Shown one piece after another: positions 51,827-60,629 of a stretch of DNA of 64,000 nucleotides (the first letter of the stretch is position 1; each line of letters begins with the position of its first letter). The stretch is from Paenibacillus dakarensis (GTDB lineage Bacteria > Bacillota > Bacilli > Paenibacillales > Paenibacillaceae): positions 56,506 through 120,505 of the forward strand of contig NZ_CDSE01000044.1 in NCBI RefSeq assembly GCF_001373415.1. Reading direction: 5' to 3'. The translations under genes and the position numbers were made by a program. The notes under the pieces were generated by a model. It was given only the letters and a program-made list of their open reading frames with translations. It had not been told where the DNA came from and searched no databases.

Positions 51827-54484
51827 ATGGACAAGTTGATCGTAATTGATGGAAACAACATTATTTATCGTGCGTTTTTTGCGATGCCGCCACTAACGAA
51901 TGCCAGTGGACAGCAGACTAACGCAGTCTATGGATTTACAACAATGCTGCTCCGATTAATTGAAGAGCATAAGCCTACACATATGATGGTTGCGTTTGAT
52001 GCAGGGAAAGAAACATTCCGTCATGCGGATTTTCAAGACTATAAAGGCAAGCGGGAGAAAACACCGCCGGAGCTTTCCGGACAATTCCCGCTTTTGAAGG
52101 AGCTGCTGCAAGGACTCGGGGTAGCTCAGTTTGAGATCAGCGGATATGAAGCGGATGATATCATCGGTACCATTACCCGGCTTGCTGAGGAAGAAGGACG
52201 CAGGGTCATGGTGGTCTCAGGGGATAAGGATATGCTTCAATTGGCCTCTGAACATGTAGAAATTGCGATGGTCCGCAAAGGGGTAACCGATATCGAGACA
52301 TACGGCCCGCCGCAAATTCAGGAGCGCTACGGCCTGACACCAGATCAAATTATCGATTTAAAAGGCTTGATGGGTGATCCATCCGATAACATTCCTGGCG
52401 TGCCGGGTGTTGGTGAGAAGACAGCGCTCAAGCTGCTTCATGAATTCGGTTCTGTCGAGCAGGTATTGGAGCGTTCCGGTGAGCTTAAAGGGAAGATGAA
52501 AGAGAAAATTGAGAATAATGCGGAATCGGCGATTCTAAGTAAAAAGCTCGCAACGATCTTCCGTGAGGTGCCGCTTACACAGTCATGGTCTGATATGCAG
52601 TTTGACGGATTGAATCAGGAAACTGCCGGCCCTGCACTCGCAAAGCTGGAGTTCAAATCGTTACTGGAACGTCTGAAGCTTGATGCAGGAGGCAGTGGCT
52701 CTTCAGAGCAGGAACGGTCCGAGGTCGAGGTTGAGGTTGTTACTGTAAATGCTAGCTTATTGTCTAAGGTAGCTTCGGTTCTGGAACAAGTGCAATTTAT
52801 GCATGTGGAGACGCATGGGGATAATCCGCATCATGCAAGCGTAATTGGAATCGTGCTTGCTGCGGAGGGTGTCCACTATTTTATTCCGTTTGAGTTACTT
52901 AAGGAAGAGGCTGCAGAACCAATTCGGAGCTGGCTTGCAGACAGCAGTGTGCCTAAACGGGGATATGATCTTCACCGGATCGATTTGGCACTGCACTGGC
53001 AGGGAATCGCTTTTGCCGGCGCGTCCTTTGACGTTCACCTTGCGGCATATTTGCTGGACCCGACCGATTCCAATCAGACCCTCAGCGGATTAGCGGCAAA
53101 ATATGGCCTGGCTTTCCTTACATCGGATGATGAGGTGTTTGGAAAAGGAGCGAAATATAAAGTTCCGGATGAAGAAACATTAAGCCGGCATTTAGCCCGG
53201 AAATGCGAGGCGATCGCTCAAATCATACCGTTACAGGAGCAAGAACTGAAGGACAATGAAATGCTTCCTCTGTTTCATGATCTTGAAATGCCGTTATCCC
53301 GTATTCTCGCTGATATGGAGAAGCAGGGTGTGGCAGTCAATGTGGAGGACTTGAAACAGCTTGGGCGCGAGTTCGAAGAGCAAATCAAGACGCTTGTGGA
53401 GAAAATATACGATATTGCAGGTACCGAGTTTAATTTGAATTCACCAAAGCAGCTTGGGGAAATCTTATTTGTAAAGCTTGAGCTTCCAGTTGTGAAGAAG
53501 ACCAAGACAGGTTATTCCACAGATGCGGAAGTGCTTGAGAAATTAGCGCCGTATCATGAGATTGTACAGCATATTCTCAATTATCGAACCATTGCCAAGC
53601 TGCAGTCTACCTATGTAGAAGGATTGCTCAAGGAGATCTCGCCCGTGACGGGGAAAGTACATACGTATTTCCGTCAGACGATTGCGGCGACAGGGCGGCT
53701 TAGCAGTCAGTTTCCGAATCTGCAAAATATTCCGATTAGACTGGAAGAAGGGCGGAAGCTTCGGAAAGTATTTGTTCCTTCCGAGCCGGGCTGGTCCATA
53801 CTCGCAGCTGACTATTCACAGATTGAACTCCGGGTCTTGGCGCATATATCCGATGATGATCGCTTGAAGGAAGCCTTCCTGCACGATATGGATATTCACA
53901 CGAAGACGGCAATGGACGTATTCGGCGTAAGCAAGGACGAAGTAGATTCGAACATGCGCCGTTCTGCTAAAGCTGTTAACTTCGGTATTGTTTACGGAAT
54001 CAGCGACTATGGATTATCTCAAAACTTGAATATTACACGTAAAGAAGCAGCCAAATTTATCAATCAATATTTTGAAGTGTATCAAGGCGTCCGCCGCTAT
54101 ATGGATGAGATCGTGAAGCAGGCGAAGCGGGATGGATATGTTAAAACACTTCTTGAACGCAGACGCTATTTGCCTGAGATTAATGCAAGTAATTTTAATC
54201 TCCGGTCATTTGCAGAACGGACGGCAATGAATACACCAATTCAGGGTACCGCAGCTGATGTTATTAAATTGGCTATGGTCCATATGGATGCGGCGCTGCA
54301 GGAGCGTAAACTGAAGAGCCGTATGCTGCTTCAGGTGCATGACGAATTGGTATTTGAGGTGCCGGAAGACGAAATGGAAACAATGAAGACTCTTGTACCT
54401 GAAGTGATGAGTAAGGCGCTCCAGCTTTCTGTCCCACTGAAAGCGGAAGTAAGCTATGGAGAGAACTGGTACGAAGCGAAATAA
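51827..54484 (+). CDS. polA: DNA polymerase I
   Basis: 885 residues from the ATG at 51827 (AAGGGGTAGGTG upstream). The 5' nuclease domain (about 1-290) has KLIVIDGNNIIYRAF, GYEADDIIGT and the helix-hairpin-helix DPSDNIPGVPGVGEKTA. The middle domain (about 310-480) is a degenerate 3'-5' exonuclease: FMHVETHGD lacks the first catalytic Asp, as usual in Bacillales. The polymerase domain has DYSQIELRVLAH (about 660), RRSAKAVNFGIVYGIS and LLQVHDELVFEVP. It fills gaps and removes RNA primers. Confidence 0.95.
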   Translation: MDKLIVIDGNNIIYRAFFAMPPLTNASGQQTNAVYGFTTMLLRLIEEHKPTHMMVAFDAGKETFRHADFQDYKGKREKTPPELSGQFPLLKELLQGLGVAQFEISGYEADDIIGTITRLAEEEGRRVMVVSGDKDMLQLASEHVEIAMVRKGVTDIETYGPPQIQERYGLTPDQIIDLKGLMGDPSDNIPGVPGVGEKTALKLLHEFGSVEQVLERSGELKGKMKEKIENNAESAILSKKLATIFREVPLTQSWSDMQFDGLNQETAGPALAKLEFKSLLERLKLDAGGSGSSEQERSEVEVEVVTVNASLLSKVASVLEQVQFMHVETHGDNPHHASVIGIVLAAEGVHYFIPFELLKEEAAEPIRSWLADSSVPKRGYDLHRIDLALHWQGIAFAGASFDVHLAAYLLDPTDSNQTLSGLAAKYGLAFLTSDDEVFGKGAKYKVPDEETLSRHLARKCEAIAQIIPLQEQELKDNEMLPLFHDLEMPLSRILADMEKQGVAVNVEDLKQLGREFEEQIKTLVEKIYDIAGTEFNLNSPKQLGEILFVKLELPVVKKTKTGYSTDAEVLEKLAPYHEIVQHILNYRTIAKLQSTYVEGLLKEISPVTGKVHTYFRQTIAATGRLSSQFPNLQNIPIRLEEGRKLRKVFVPSEPGWSILAADYSQIELRVLAHISDDDRLKEAFLHDMDIHTKTAMDVFGVSKDEVDSNMRRSAKAVNFGIVYGISDYGLSQNLNITRKEAAKFINQYFEVYQGVRRYMDEIVKQAKRDGYVKTLLERRRYLPEINASNFNLRSFAERTAMNTPIQGTAADVIKLAMVHMDAALQERKLKSRMLLQVHDELVFEVPEDEMETMKTLVPEVMSKALQLSVPLKAEVSYGENWYEAK

Positions 54485-54566
54485 AGCGGCTGGAACGGTT
54501 TTTCCAAGAAACCGGGATGCCGCTGACGCTTCACATCCGTTATAATGGGATAGAGGTGAAGACATC

Positions 54567-55403
54567 ATGCCGGAATTGCCGGAAGTAGAAACCGTTAAAC
54601 GAACATTGAATCAGCTGATAAAGGGTAAACATATAGATCACGTCACAGTAAATCTTCCGCGAATTATTCAGCGTCCGGATGATATTGAAGCATTTGCTTT
54701 TATGCTGAAGGGCCACACTATAGAAGGTGTTGAAAGACGGGGAAAGTTTCTGAGGATCAAAATGGACGGCCTGGTGCTTGTATCCCACCTCCGAATGGAG
54801 GGGCGATACGGACTATATTCCTCTGAAGAACCAGTGGAGAAGCATACGCATGTCATTTTTCATTTTGATGATGGAACAGAACTCCGTTATAAAGATGTCC
54901 GTCAATTCGGAACGATGCATTTATTTGCTCCGGGTGAAGAATTCAGTCATCCTCCGCTTTCGAAGCTTGGTTTCGAGCCGCTGGATGAGACATTTACGCT
55001 TGGTGAGTTTAAACAGGTTATAGGCAGTAAGAAAACGAAGATAAAAGTTGTCCTGCTAAATCAGGCATATGTTGTGGGAATCGGTAATATATATGTAGAT
55101 GAGGCACTCTTTCGGGCTGGAATTCATCCTGAAAGGAACGCAAACTCATTAAGTGATACGGAGCTAGAATCCCTGTATCAGGCTATTATCGATACACTGA
55201 CAGAAGCGGTGGAAGCAGGCGGGTCATCCATAAAATCTTATGTGAACGGGCAAGGCGAAATGGGCATGTTTCAGCATAGTCTGCGTATATATGGCAGGAA
55301 GGACGAGCCTTGCTATAATTGCGGACAACCTGTGATGAAGACTGTTGTTGGCGGCCGCGGAACTCACTTCTGTCCCCGTTGTCAGCCCATGAAGCGTAAG
55401 TAA
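54567..55403 (+). CDS. mutM: formamidopyrimidine-DNA glycosylase
   Basis: 278 residues starting MPELPEVETVKR: after Met removal P1 is the nucleophile and E2 the catalytic acid. Further features are RRGKFLRI, the H2TH region (QAYVVGIGNIYVDEALFRAGIHP) and the C-terminal zinc finger CYNCGQ...FCPRCQ (about 249-272). It excises 8-oxoguanine and other oxidised purines. A TATAAT lies 20 nt upstream (54541-54546), so it may have its own promoter inside the polA-mutM gap. Confidence 0.95.
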   Translation: MPELPEVETVKRTLNQLIKGKHIDHVTVNLPRIIQRPDDIEAFAFMLKGHTIEGVERRGKFLRIKMDGLVLVSHLRMEGRYGLYSSEEPVEKHTHVIFHFDDGTELRYKDVRQFGTMHLFAPGEEFSHPPLSKLGFEPLDETFTLGEFKQVIGSKKTKIKVVLLNQAYVVGIGNIYVDEALFRAGIHPERNANSLSDTELESLYQAIIDTLTEAVEAGGSSIKSYVNGQGEMGMFQHSLRIYGRKDEPCYNCGQPVMKTVVGGRGTHFCPRCQPMKRK

Positions 55404-55500
55404 TAGGCATGCACCCATCTCATCCTCAATCCATATACTACATGGAGAATTAGCCAAAGGCGTGTGAAAAGCACGACTTGTGGCCGGAGGAGGGATAAGG

Positions 55501-56205
55501 GTGCTTAGTCTCTTTTATGCACCTGCACTGCTGGCTATGGCACTTAGCCTGGATGGATTTGGGGCTGGCATTACATACGGGCTGCGGAAAACCAAAATTC
55601 CGCTTTTGTCGGTATATATTATTTCGTTATGTTCGGGTTTTGTTCTCGGAATATCGATGCAGGCCGGGGTCTTGCTGCAGCGGGTTATTTCCCCTTCAAT
55701 TGCTTCTTATATGGGGGCAATCATTCTTATTATGATGGGGTGCTGGTCATTTATTCAGCAGATCAGGTCAAAAAGTAACCCTCTATGTGAGGAAAAGCAA
55801 ATCCTTACAAAGATAAGTAATGCCGAGCATACAGTCTCTGGTCAAGGATCGGTTTTTGGACAGCAGATGGCTGTGTTTTCATTAGAAATACGTAAGCTTG
55901 GCCTTGTAATACAGATATTACGAAGCCCGTCGCGGGCAGACATGGATGATTCCGGCAGTATATCATCATGGGAAGCGATGTGGCTTGGAATTGCGTTATC
56001 ACTCGATGCTTTTGGTGCAGGGCTAGGCGCTGCTATGCTGGGCTTATCACCATGGCTGACTTCCTTATTTGCTGCACTTTTTAGCGGAGTGTTCCTTGTA
56101 CTTGGGATGAAAGTCGGGTTCAGATTCGCATCAAGGGGAGGGATGAAGTATATTTCATACCTTCCGGCGATACTATTAATTTTCATGGGCATAATGAAGC
56201 TGTAA
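55501..56205 (+). CDS. ytaF: sporulation membrane protein YtaF (MntP/cation-transport-like)
   Basis: GTG at 55501 follows GGAGGAGGG by 8 nt and gives 234 residues. Six hydrophobic segments in two similar halves: ALSLDGFGAGITYGLR and ALSLDAFGAGLGAAML both carry the S-x-D-x-F-x-A-G signature of the MntP-like superfamily. A hydrophilic stretch of about 70 residues (about 90-155) separates the halves. B. subtilis YtaF is a sporulation membrane protein located between mutM and coaE, as here. A metal or cation transport role is inferred only. Confidence 0.85.
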   Translation: MLSLFYAPALLAMALSLDGFGAGITYGLRKTKIPLLSVYIISLCSGFVLGISMQAGVLLQRVISPSIASYMGAIILIMMGCWSFIQQIRSKSNPLCEEKQILTKISNAEHTVSGQGSVFGQQMAVFSLEIRKLGLVIQILRSPSRADMDDSGSISSWEAMWLGIALSLDAFGAGLGAAMLGLSPWLTSLFAALFSGVFLVLGMKVGFRFASRGGMKYISYLPAILLIFMGIMKL

Positions 56206-56217
56206 TGAGGTGAAATC

Positions 56218-56811
56218 ATGAATATCGGTTTAACTGGAGGAATAGCAACTGGCAAGAGTACCGTGTCCTCCATGCTAATCCGGAAGGGAGCGCTTCTCGT
56301 TGATGCGGATATCATCGCCCGGGAGGTGATGCTCCCGGGTCATCCGGTATTGGCGGCGGTGGCCGCACATTTTGGACAAGATATCATTCAAGCCGATGGG
56401 CAATTGGATCGAAAGAAGCTTGGAGAAGTTATTTTTAATGATCCTGAGGAAAGGCTTGCATTAAATGGGATCACACATCCTGCGATACGTCAGGAAATCC
56501 GAAGACAGATGGCGGAGTATGAAGCAGCATATCCGGATCGGCTGGTTGTTGTGGATATTCCATTGCTGTATGAGTCAGAATTGCAGACGTTATTTGAGAA
56601 GGTTGTGGCCGTGTATGTGCCACGAGAGAAACAGATTGAGCGTTTAATGGAACGCGATAAGATTACAGAAGAGCAGGCATTGGCACGGTTGAACAGCCAG
56701 ATGGATATCGAGCAGAAGAAGAGCATGGCTGATGAGGTCATTGATAATAGTGGAACCATGGAAGAGACAAGTGAACAAGTGGACAAGCTCTGGAGCAGGT
56801 TAGTCCCATGA
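56218..56811 (+). CDS. coaE: dephospho-CoA kinase
   Basis: 197 residues. P-loop GGIATGKST (residues 7-15), the DADIIAREV region (Asp for catalysis) and VVDIPLLYES are typical of CoaE, which phosphorylates dephospho-CoA in the last step of coenzyme A synthesis. ATG behind AATGAGGTGA. Its stop overlaps the start of the next gene by 4 nt (ATGA). Confidence 0.94.
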   Translation: MNIGLTGGIATGKSTVSSMLIRKGALLVDADIIAREVMLPGHPVLAAVAAHFGQDIIQADGQLDRKKLGEVIFNDPEERLALNGITHPAIRQEIRRQMAEYEAAYPDRLVVVDIPLLYESELQTLFEKVVAVYVPREKQIERLMERDKITEEQALARLNSQMDIEQKKSMADEVIDNSGTMEETSEQVDKLWSRLVP

Positions 56812-57380
56812 TAAACCTGAAATGGCTTCGAAAAAAACGTGTACTGCTTCCTCTGCTGATCTCATTTATAGCTGTCCTGTTCTTGAGCAACATTTGGATG
56901 ACATGGCTTTATCCGATTTATTATAAAGACCAGATCCGCAAGCATTCGAATTATTATGAGGTAGATCCTTTTCTTGTTGCTTCCATTATCCGGGTTGAAA
57001 CAAACTATAAACCGGGTAAAGAGTCAAAGGTGGGGGCGCTTGGCATCATGCAGCTTATGCCGGAGACTGCAAGCTGGGCCATGGAAATGGCCAAGCTTCC
57101 TTCGGTAACGATGGATAGTATCAAGCATGAAGCGGATGCCAATATCCAGCTCGGCACCTGGTATATCAAAAAGCTGTATGAACAAATGGATGGAAATCCA
57201 ATCGCTGCGATTGCTGCTTATAATGCCGGACCAGGAAATGTCCGAAGCTGGATTAAAAAAGGGCTTTGGGATGGGTCTTACGAGAATGTTAGGAATATTC
57301 CCGTTGGAGAAACCCGTCATTATGTACAAAGGGTCATTTATTATTATAATCAATATACCGATTTATACGATGAGTTCTGA
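56808..57380 (+). CDS. lytic transglycosylase, SLT domain, membrane-anchored
   Basis: 190 residues. A basic N-terminus and one membrane helix (about 11-34) anchor an SLT domain. The catalytic Glu is E64 in SIIRVETNY, followed by the family motifs GALGIMQLMP and AIAAYNAGPGNV. It cleaves the peptidoglycan glycan strand outside the membrane. It overlaps coaE by 4 nt and is translationally coupled to it. A germination or sporulation role is possible but not shown. Confidence 0.88.
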   Translation: MINLKWLRKKRVLLPLLISFIAVLFLSNIWMTWLYPIYYKDQIRKHSNYYEVDPFLVASIIRVETNYKPGKESKVGALGIMQLMPETASWAMEMAKLPSVTMDSIKHEADANIQLGTWYIKKLYEQMDGNPIAAIAAYNAGPGNVRSWIKKGLWDGSYENVRNIPVGETRHYVQRVIYYYNQYTDLYDEF

Positions 57381-57501
57381 GAAAATCCAGCCGTTTTCCG
57401 GAAATACGAACTCAGTTGATCCATGGTACAATATATAGATATCAGATTATTTTGGCCAGAGGATTGCTTGACTGAAATCTTTAAAAGGTAAGTGCGTATG
57501 T

Positions 57502-57540
57502 AAAAAAACACTGGCCGGCTTGAATAATCAAGCCGACCAG
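57502..57540 (-). terminator. terminator of the SASP gene
   Basis: Read on the minus strand, CTGGtCGGCTTG and CAAGCCGgCCAG (57511-57522, 57529-57540) form a stem followed by T7. Confidence 0.88.
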
Positions 57541-57563
57541 CGCTGTCTCGAATGAAGAATTAA

Positions 57564-57788
57564 TTATTGACCGGAGAATTGACCAGCCAATTGCTGCTCG
57601 GCCAGGGTTACCAGACGTTTGGTAATATATCCCCCGATCGAACCGTTCTCGTAAGCTGTCATGTTACCTTGGTAACCGTCTTGAGGGATGCTGATGCCCA
57701 GTTCTTGAGCAACTTCGTATTTCATTTGCTCCAAGGCACCGTTTGCACGAGGCACTACCAGGTTGTTAGAGTTGTTGCTTTGTCCCAT
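57564..57788 (-). CDS. alpha/beta-type small acid-soluble spore protein
   Basis: 74 residues, the standard SASP size. KYEVAQELGI contains the GPR protease cleavage region (E/A-x-E-L-G), and GSIGGYITKRLVTLAEQQL is the conserved C-terminal DNA-binding part. It coats and protects DNA in the dormant spore and is degraded at germination. AAGGAGGTGA precedes the ATG. A sigma-G promoter lies upstream, so expression is in the forespore. Confidence 0.95.
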   Translation of the reverse strand: MGQSNNSNNLVVPRANGALEQMKYEVAQELGISIPQDGYQGNMTAYENGSIGGYITKRLVTLAEQQLAGQFSGQ

Positions 57789-57817
57789 ATCTGTTCACCT
57801 CCTTGAGTTGGTAAAGA

Positions 57818-57847
57818 TATTATGTCTCGGAATAACAAACTTCATAA
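57818..57847 (-). promoter_or_regulatory. sigma-G promoter of the SASP gene
   Basis: On the minus strand TTATG (57847-57843; consensus GHATR, 4 of 5), an 18-nt spacer and CATAATA (57824-57818; consensus CATNNTA, full match). The spacer is exactly that expected for sigma-G. Confidence 0.65.
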
Positions 57848-57926
57848 CAACCAACGTTACCACATTTTTTGGAAATTAATTTGGAACTGAAGAGAAAGTC
57901 CATAATAAAGGAAGTGATTACGTTTT

Positions 57927-58403
57927 ATGAAATGCCCATACTGCGGTTACGCTGGAACGAAAGTGCTCGATTCACGTCCTGCTAATGAGAACAAGTCTAT
58001 TCGCCGCCGTAGAGAATGCGAGCAGTGCAGCCGCCGGTTTACGACCTTTGAAATGGTGGAGGAGACTCCGCTGATGGTTATTAAGAAGGACGGCAGCCGT
58101 GAGGAATTCAGCCGTGAGAAAGTACTTCGAGGCTTAATGCGTGCCTGTGAGAAGCGGCCTGTCTCTGTAGAACAGCTGGATATGATCGTTTCAGAGGTTG
58201 AGAGCGCTCTTCGCAAGACAGCTGCTGCTGAGGTTGAGAGCCGTCAGATTGGCGAGCTGTTAATGGAGCAATTGTATACGATCGATGAAGTAGCTTATGT
58301 TCGCTTCGCATCGGTTTACAGACATTTTAAAGATATCAATATGTTTATGAAAGAGCTGAAAGGTCTGTTGTCTAAAGACGATATGTCTGACACGGATCAA
58401 TAA
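57927..58403 (+). CDS. nrdR: transcriptional repressor NrdR
   Basis: 158 residues. The zinc ribbon has C3-P-Y-C6 and C31-E-Q-C34, followed by an ATP-cone (about 47-140) starting [22 protein letters not shown]. NrdR senses ATP/dATP and represses ribonucleotide reductase genes, none of which lie in the window. In B. subtilis dnaB-dnaI lie just downstream; here they do not. Confidence 0.95.
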   Translation: MKCPYCGYAGTKVLDSRPANENKSIRRRRECEQCSRRFTTFEMVEETPLMVIKKDGSREEFSREKVLRGLMRACEKRPVSVEQLDMIVSEVESALRKTAAAEVESRQIGELLMEQLYTIDEVAYVRFASVYRHFKDINMFMKELKGLLSKDDMSDTDQ

Positions 58404-58421
58404 GGCTTATCCAGATTAGGA

Positions 58422-58449
58422 AGTCCTCATGGGTTTGAGGGCTTTTTTT
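58422..58449 (+). terminator. intrinsic terminator after nrdR
   Basis: AGTCCTCA and TGAGGGCT pair (one mismatch) across a 6-nt loop and are followed by T7. Confidence 0.85.
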
Positions 58450-58544
58450 GCGTTGTTTTTTTATGCTTGTTAGAGGAAGTGAAGTGAGATAAGTTAGAGG
58501 GAAGTATGAGTTGGCCTTAGTTTATAGATAGGAGGGATGCTCTG

Positions 58545-59453
58545 ATGATAACGATTAAGCGTCTGTCGGAATGTACTTTTAGGGAGGCTGCCGAGGTATT
58601 TAATAAGGGATTTGAAGGTTACTATGTCCCGTTGAAGGTGAACGTGGATCAGTTTATACAGCATCTTGTGAATGGAAGGCTGTCATCTGAGCTCTCAGTC
58701 TTGGCTTTCATGGACGGGCAGCCAGTGGGGTTCGTGTTAAACGGGATTCAAATGATTGACGGCAAAAAAATTGCCCGTAATGGCGGTACGGGGGTTATTG
58801 CGGAGTATCGGCGATCAGGTGTGGGCAAGGCTCTCATGGACAAGACCCTTGAGATTTATGAAGAGGAGGAAGTAGATATCGCCGTGCTTGAGGCATTTAG
58901 TGTGAATGAAAAGGCGATTGCTCTCTACGAGAAGTCGGGGTACCAAGTGAAGGAAAGATTGCTGTTTTTGGAATGGAGTTCTGCTGCAAAGCTCAACCCG
59001 TTTCTTTCTGACTCAGAAGAAGGGATGTACCAAGTGGATTATGGAACCCCGCGAGATGCAGGTATGCTATCCTTCTATAAGAACGATGCCCCGTCGCAAA
59101 ATCACTGGGAAAACCTAGTGAATGCAAATTCCGTGCTTGTTCGGAGCCATGACGGAGAGACGGTCGGTTACGCTCTTTACAAGCGCGGTCTGAAACCATC
59201 TGGAGATTTAGCAGCGATTACTTTGTTTCAATGCGAGGCAGCTCCGGGGCGCCAGGATCAGGACGCTATATTGAAGTGTGCACTTTCGAATGTGTTCGCT
59301 CCATATGAGGTAGACTGCAAACGTTCAACCTTTAATTTACCGGATCCGAATCAGGCTCTTATCAAAATTCTTCATGAGGCTGGGTTTAGACAAGCGTTTA
59401 CAGATAAGAGTGTTCTGCTTGAACAGGTACATATGTATAAAAGGATGAAGTGA
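58545..59453 (+). CDS. GNAT family acetyltransferase with two GNAT-like domains
   Basis: 302 residues. The N-terminal GNAT domain (about 1-145) is intact: GGTGVIAEYRRSGVGKALM has the R-x-x-G-x-G acetyl-CoA loop, and NEKAIALYEKSGYQ follows. The C-terminal half (about 150-300) resembles a second, degenerate GNAT fold (VLVRSHDGETVGYALYKRG, then IKILHEAGFR) without a clear loop. Such tandem GNATs are common in Bacillales. Substrate unknown. AGGAGGG precedes the ATG. Confidence 0.8.
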   Translation: MITIKRLSECTFREAAEVFNKGFEGYYVPLKVNVDQFIQHLVNGRLSSELSVLAFMDGQPVGFVLNGIQMIDGKKIARNGGTGVIAEYRRSGVGKALMDKTLEIYEEEEVDIAVLEAFSVNEKAIALYEKSGYQVKERLLFLEWSSAAKLNPFLSDSEEGMYQVDYGTPRDAGMLSFYKNDAPSQNHWENLVNANSVLVRSHDGETVGYALYKRGLKPSGDLAAITLFQCEAAPGRQDQDAILKCALSNVFAPYEVDCKRSTFNLPDPNQALIKILHEAGFRQAFTDKSVLLEQVHMYKRMK

Positions 59454-59485
59454 AATGGATTTATCGAGCGGGATTAAGTTGTCAT

Positions 59486-59510
59486 CCCCGGAACTGGTTT
59501 GGTTTCGGGG
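59486..59510 (+). terminator. GC-rich hairpin without T-run
   Basis: CCCCGGAAC and GTTTCGGGG flank a 7-nt loop after the GNAT gene. No T-run follows, so it may be a weak terminator or an mRNA 3' end structure. Confidence 0.4.
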
Positions 59511-59567
59511 GTGGCAATTCCCAAGATTCCCACAAACGTAAATGGTTACATTCGTCTATTTTTTTGG

Positions 59568-59596
59568 TTGCACGCTATATAAGGCTGTGATATATT
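59568..59596 (+). promoter_or_regulatory. sigma-A promoter of the tRNA gene
   Basis: TTGCAC (59568-59573), a 17-nt spacer and TATATT (59591-59596) form a good promoter about 35 nt before the tRNA. Confidence 0.7.
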
Positions 59597-59630
59597 AATA
59601 AAGTACTGTTTTTGATAAAATTTTTATTTT

Positions 59631-59703
59631 GGGGCCTTAGCTCAGCTGGGAGAGCGCATCGCTGGCAGCGATGAGGTCAGGGGTTCGATCCCCCTAGGCT
59701 CCA
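59631..59703 (+). tRNA. tRNA-Ala (anticodon GGC)
   Basis: All four arms can be folded: acceptor GGGGCCT with AGGCTCC (one G-U pair), D-arm with AGCTCAGCTGGGAGAGC, anticodon stem CATCG/CGATG with loop CTGGCAG (anticodon GGC, Ala), and T-arm GGGGTTCGATCCCC. The discriminator is A. The 3' CCA is not encoded (TATG follows), so it is added by nucleotidyltransferase. It is a single-gene unit with promoter and terminator. Confidence 0.95.
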
Positions 59704-59708
59704 TATGA

Positions 59709-59746
59709 AGAAAGAGGTTGATCCATGAGGATCAACCTCTTTCTAT
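59709..59746 (+). terminator. intrinsic terminator after tRNA-Ala
   Basis: AGAAAGAGGTTGATCC (59709-59724) and GGATCAACCTCTTTCT (59729-59744) form a perfect 16-bp stem with a 4-nt loop. Confidence 0.9.
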
Positions 59747-59893
59747 GTTTAGAGAAGTACCTACCATGGCGAACCGTATGGCTCGTCTATAACAGGTGGG
59801 GGCGTATCAGCATGGTGGCGGGGGAGTATTAATCTTGCATAGGTAAATCGCTTTAGTGAGTAATTTCGGTGGTGATTCTTGGCCAAATCGGTC

Positions 59894-59965
59894 AATAGCG
59901 GCGCACAGTTCCGTAAGGTTTTCAAAAACGCCATATTTTGCTTAATAGCGTCTCTCAGTTCCGTA
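59894..59965 (-). repeat. two imperfect 22-bp direct repeats
   Basis: AATAGCG-N5-CAGTTCCGTA occurs at 59894-59915 and 59944-59965, 50 bp apart; only the five middle bases differ (GCGCA, TCTCT). A frame of 83 codons crosses them on the minus strand (59761-60012) but looks like a by-product of the repeat. From memory, similar GGAACT-containing repeats are common between Paenibacillus genes; this needs checking. Confidence 0.6.
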
Positions 59966-60033
59966 GCTTCTTCGCGCCTACCCACTGTATCCTCATCACG
60001 CCTACTTATCACTCACTTTTCCCTTTTCTCATC

Positions 60034-60544
60034 TCAACACCTCAAGTTATTGTCAATATTCAACTGATAAGTCCGAAATCTCATTTTCCCTCCAACCACT
60101 AGTACATGTTGTTTCTCGACTAAGCTATGCAGTACATTTCGAGCATAACGATCGGTCACTTGAAGATGCGCCGCAAGCTCCATAGGTGTAAATGGTCTTA
60201 GAAGTCTTCGGGCATATCGAACTGTTTCTGCTTCCATGCTGTTCAATTGGACATCTGCATCGAATGAAAGAAATTTCCCAATAAATGATAAGACCAACTG
60301 TTTGCAAAACTCCGGTTCTTCTTGAATCGACAAATACGCAATAGGTAAGTAGATCCAATCATCAAGCGACAACAAACTTTGTCTGCGACACAAGTCTTTG
60401 AAACGACGTGTATCCAAATCTCTGGCATGTGATCGGTAATCTTGAATTTCGATATTTCCTTTAGCACCTGATCGAACGTAATAATTCTAAAGTTCCATGA
60501 CTTAGTCCTTTTTGTAACAACTCACGCCTTCGATGGTTCTTCAC
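60034..60544 (-). pseudogene. decayed gene with C-terminal helix-turn-helix-like region
   Basis: The main frame (60486-60034) encodes about 150 residues, including GNIEIQDYRSHARDLDTRRF and, near the end, PFTPMELAAHLQVTDRYARN, which looks like a winged-helix DNA-binding segment. It has no start with a ribosome binding site, and a stop codon lies at 60489-60487. A plausible N-terminal piece (KNHRRRELLQKGLSHGTLEL) is in another frame from 60544, so a frameshift near 60475 separates them. The family is unknown to me. Confidence 0.5.
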
Positions 60545-60551
60545 TTGGTCA

Positions 60552-60592
60552 AAAATGCCGCCTCGATACTGTTAAGTATCAAGGCGGCATTT
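60552..60592 (-). terminator. terminator of the GPH symporter gene
   Basis: AAATGCCGCCT-c-GATACT is mirrored by AGTATC-a-AGGCGGCATTT, with T-rich sequence on the minus-strand 3' side. It can also act on the plus strand. Confidence 0.82.
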
Positions 60593-60629
60593 GCTTCATG
60601 ACCGTTGTCTTGAGTATAGCATTCAAATA

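Noticed and set aside
59761..60012. 83-codon minus-strand frame as a gene
   Set aside because: It runs through two direct repeats, has no ribosome binding site and an atypical Pro-rich end; probably a by-product of repeats.
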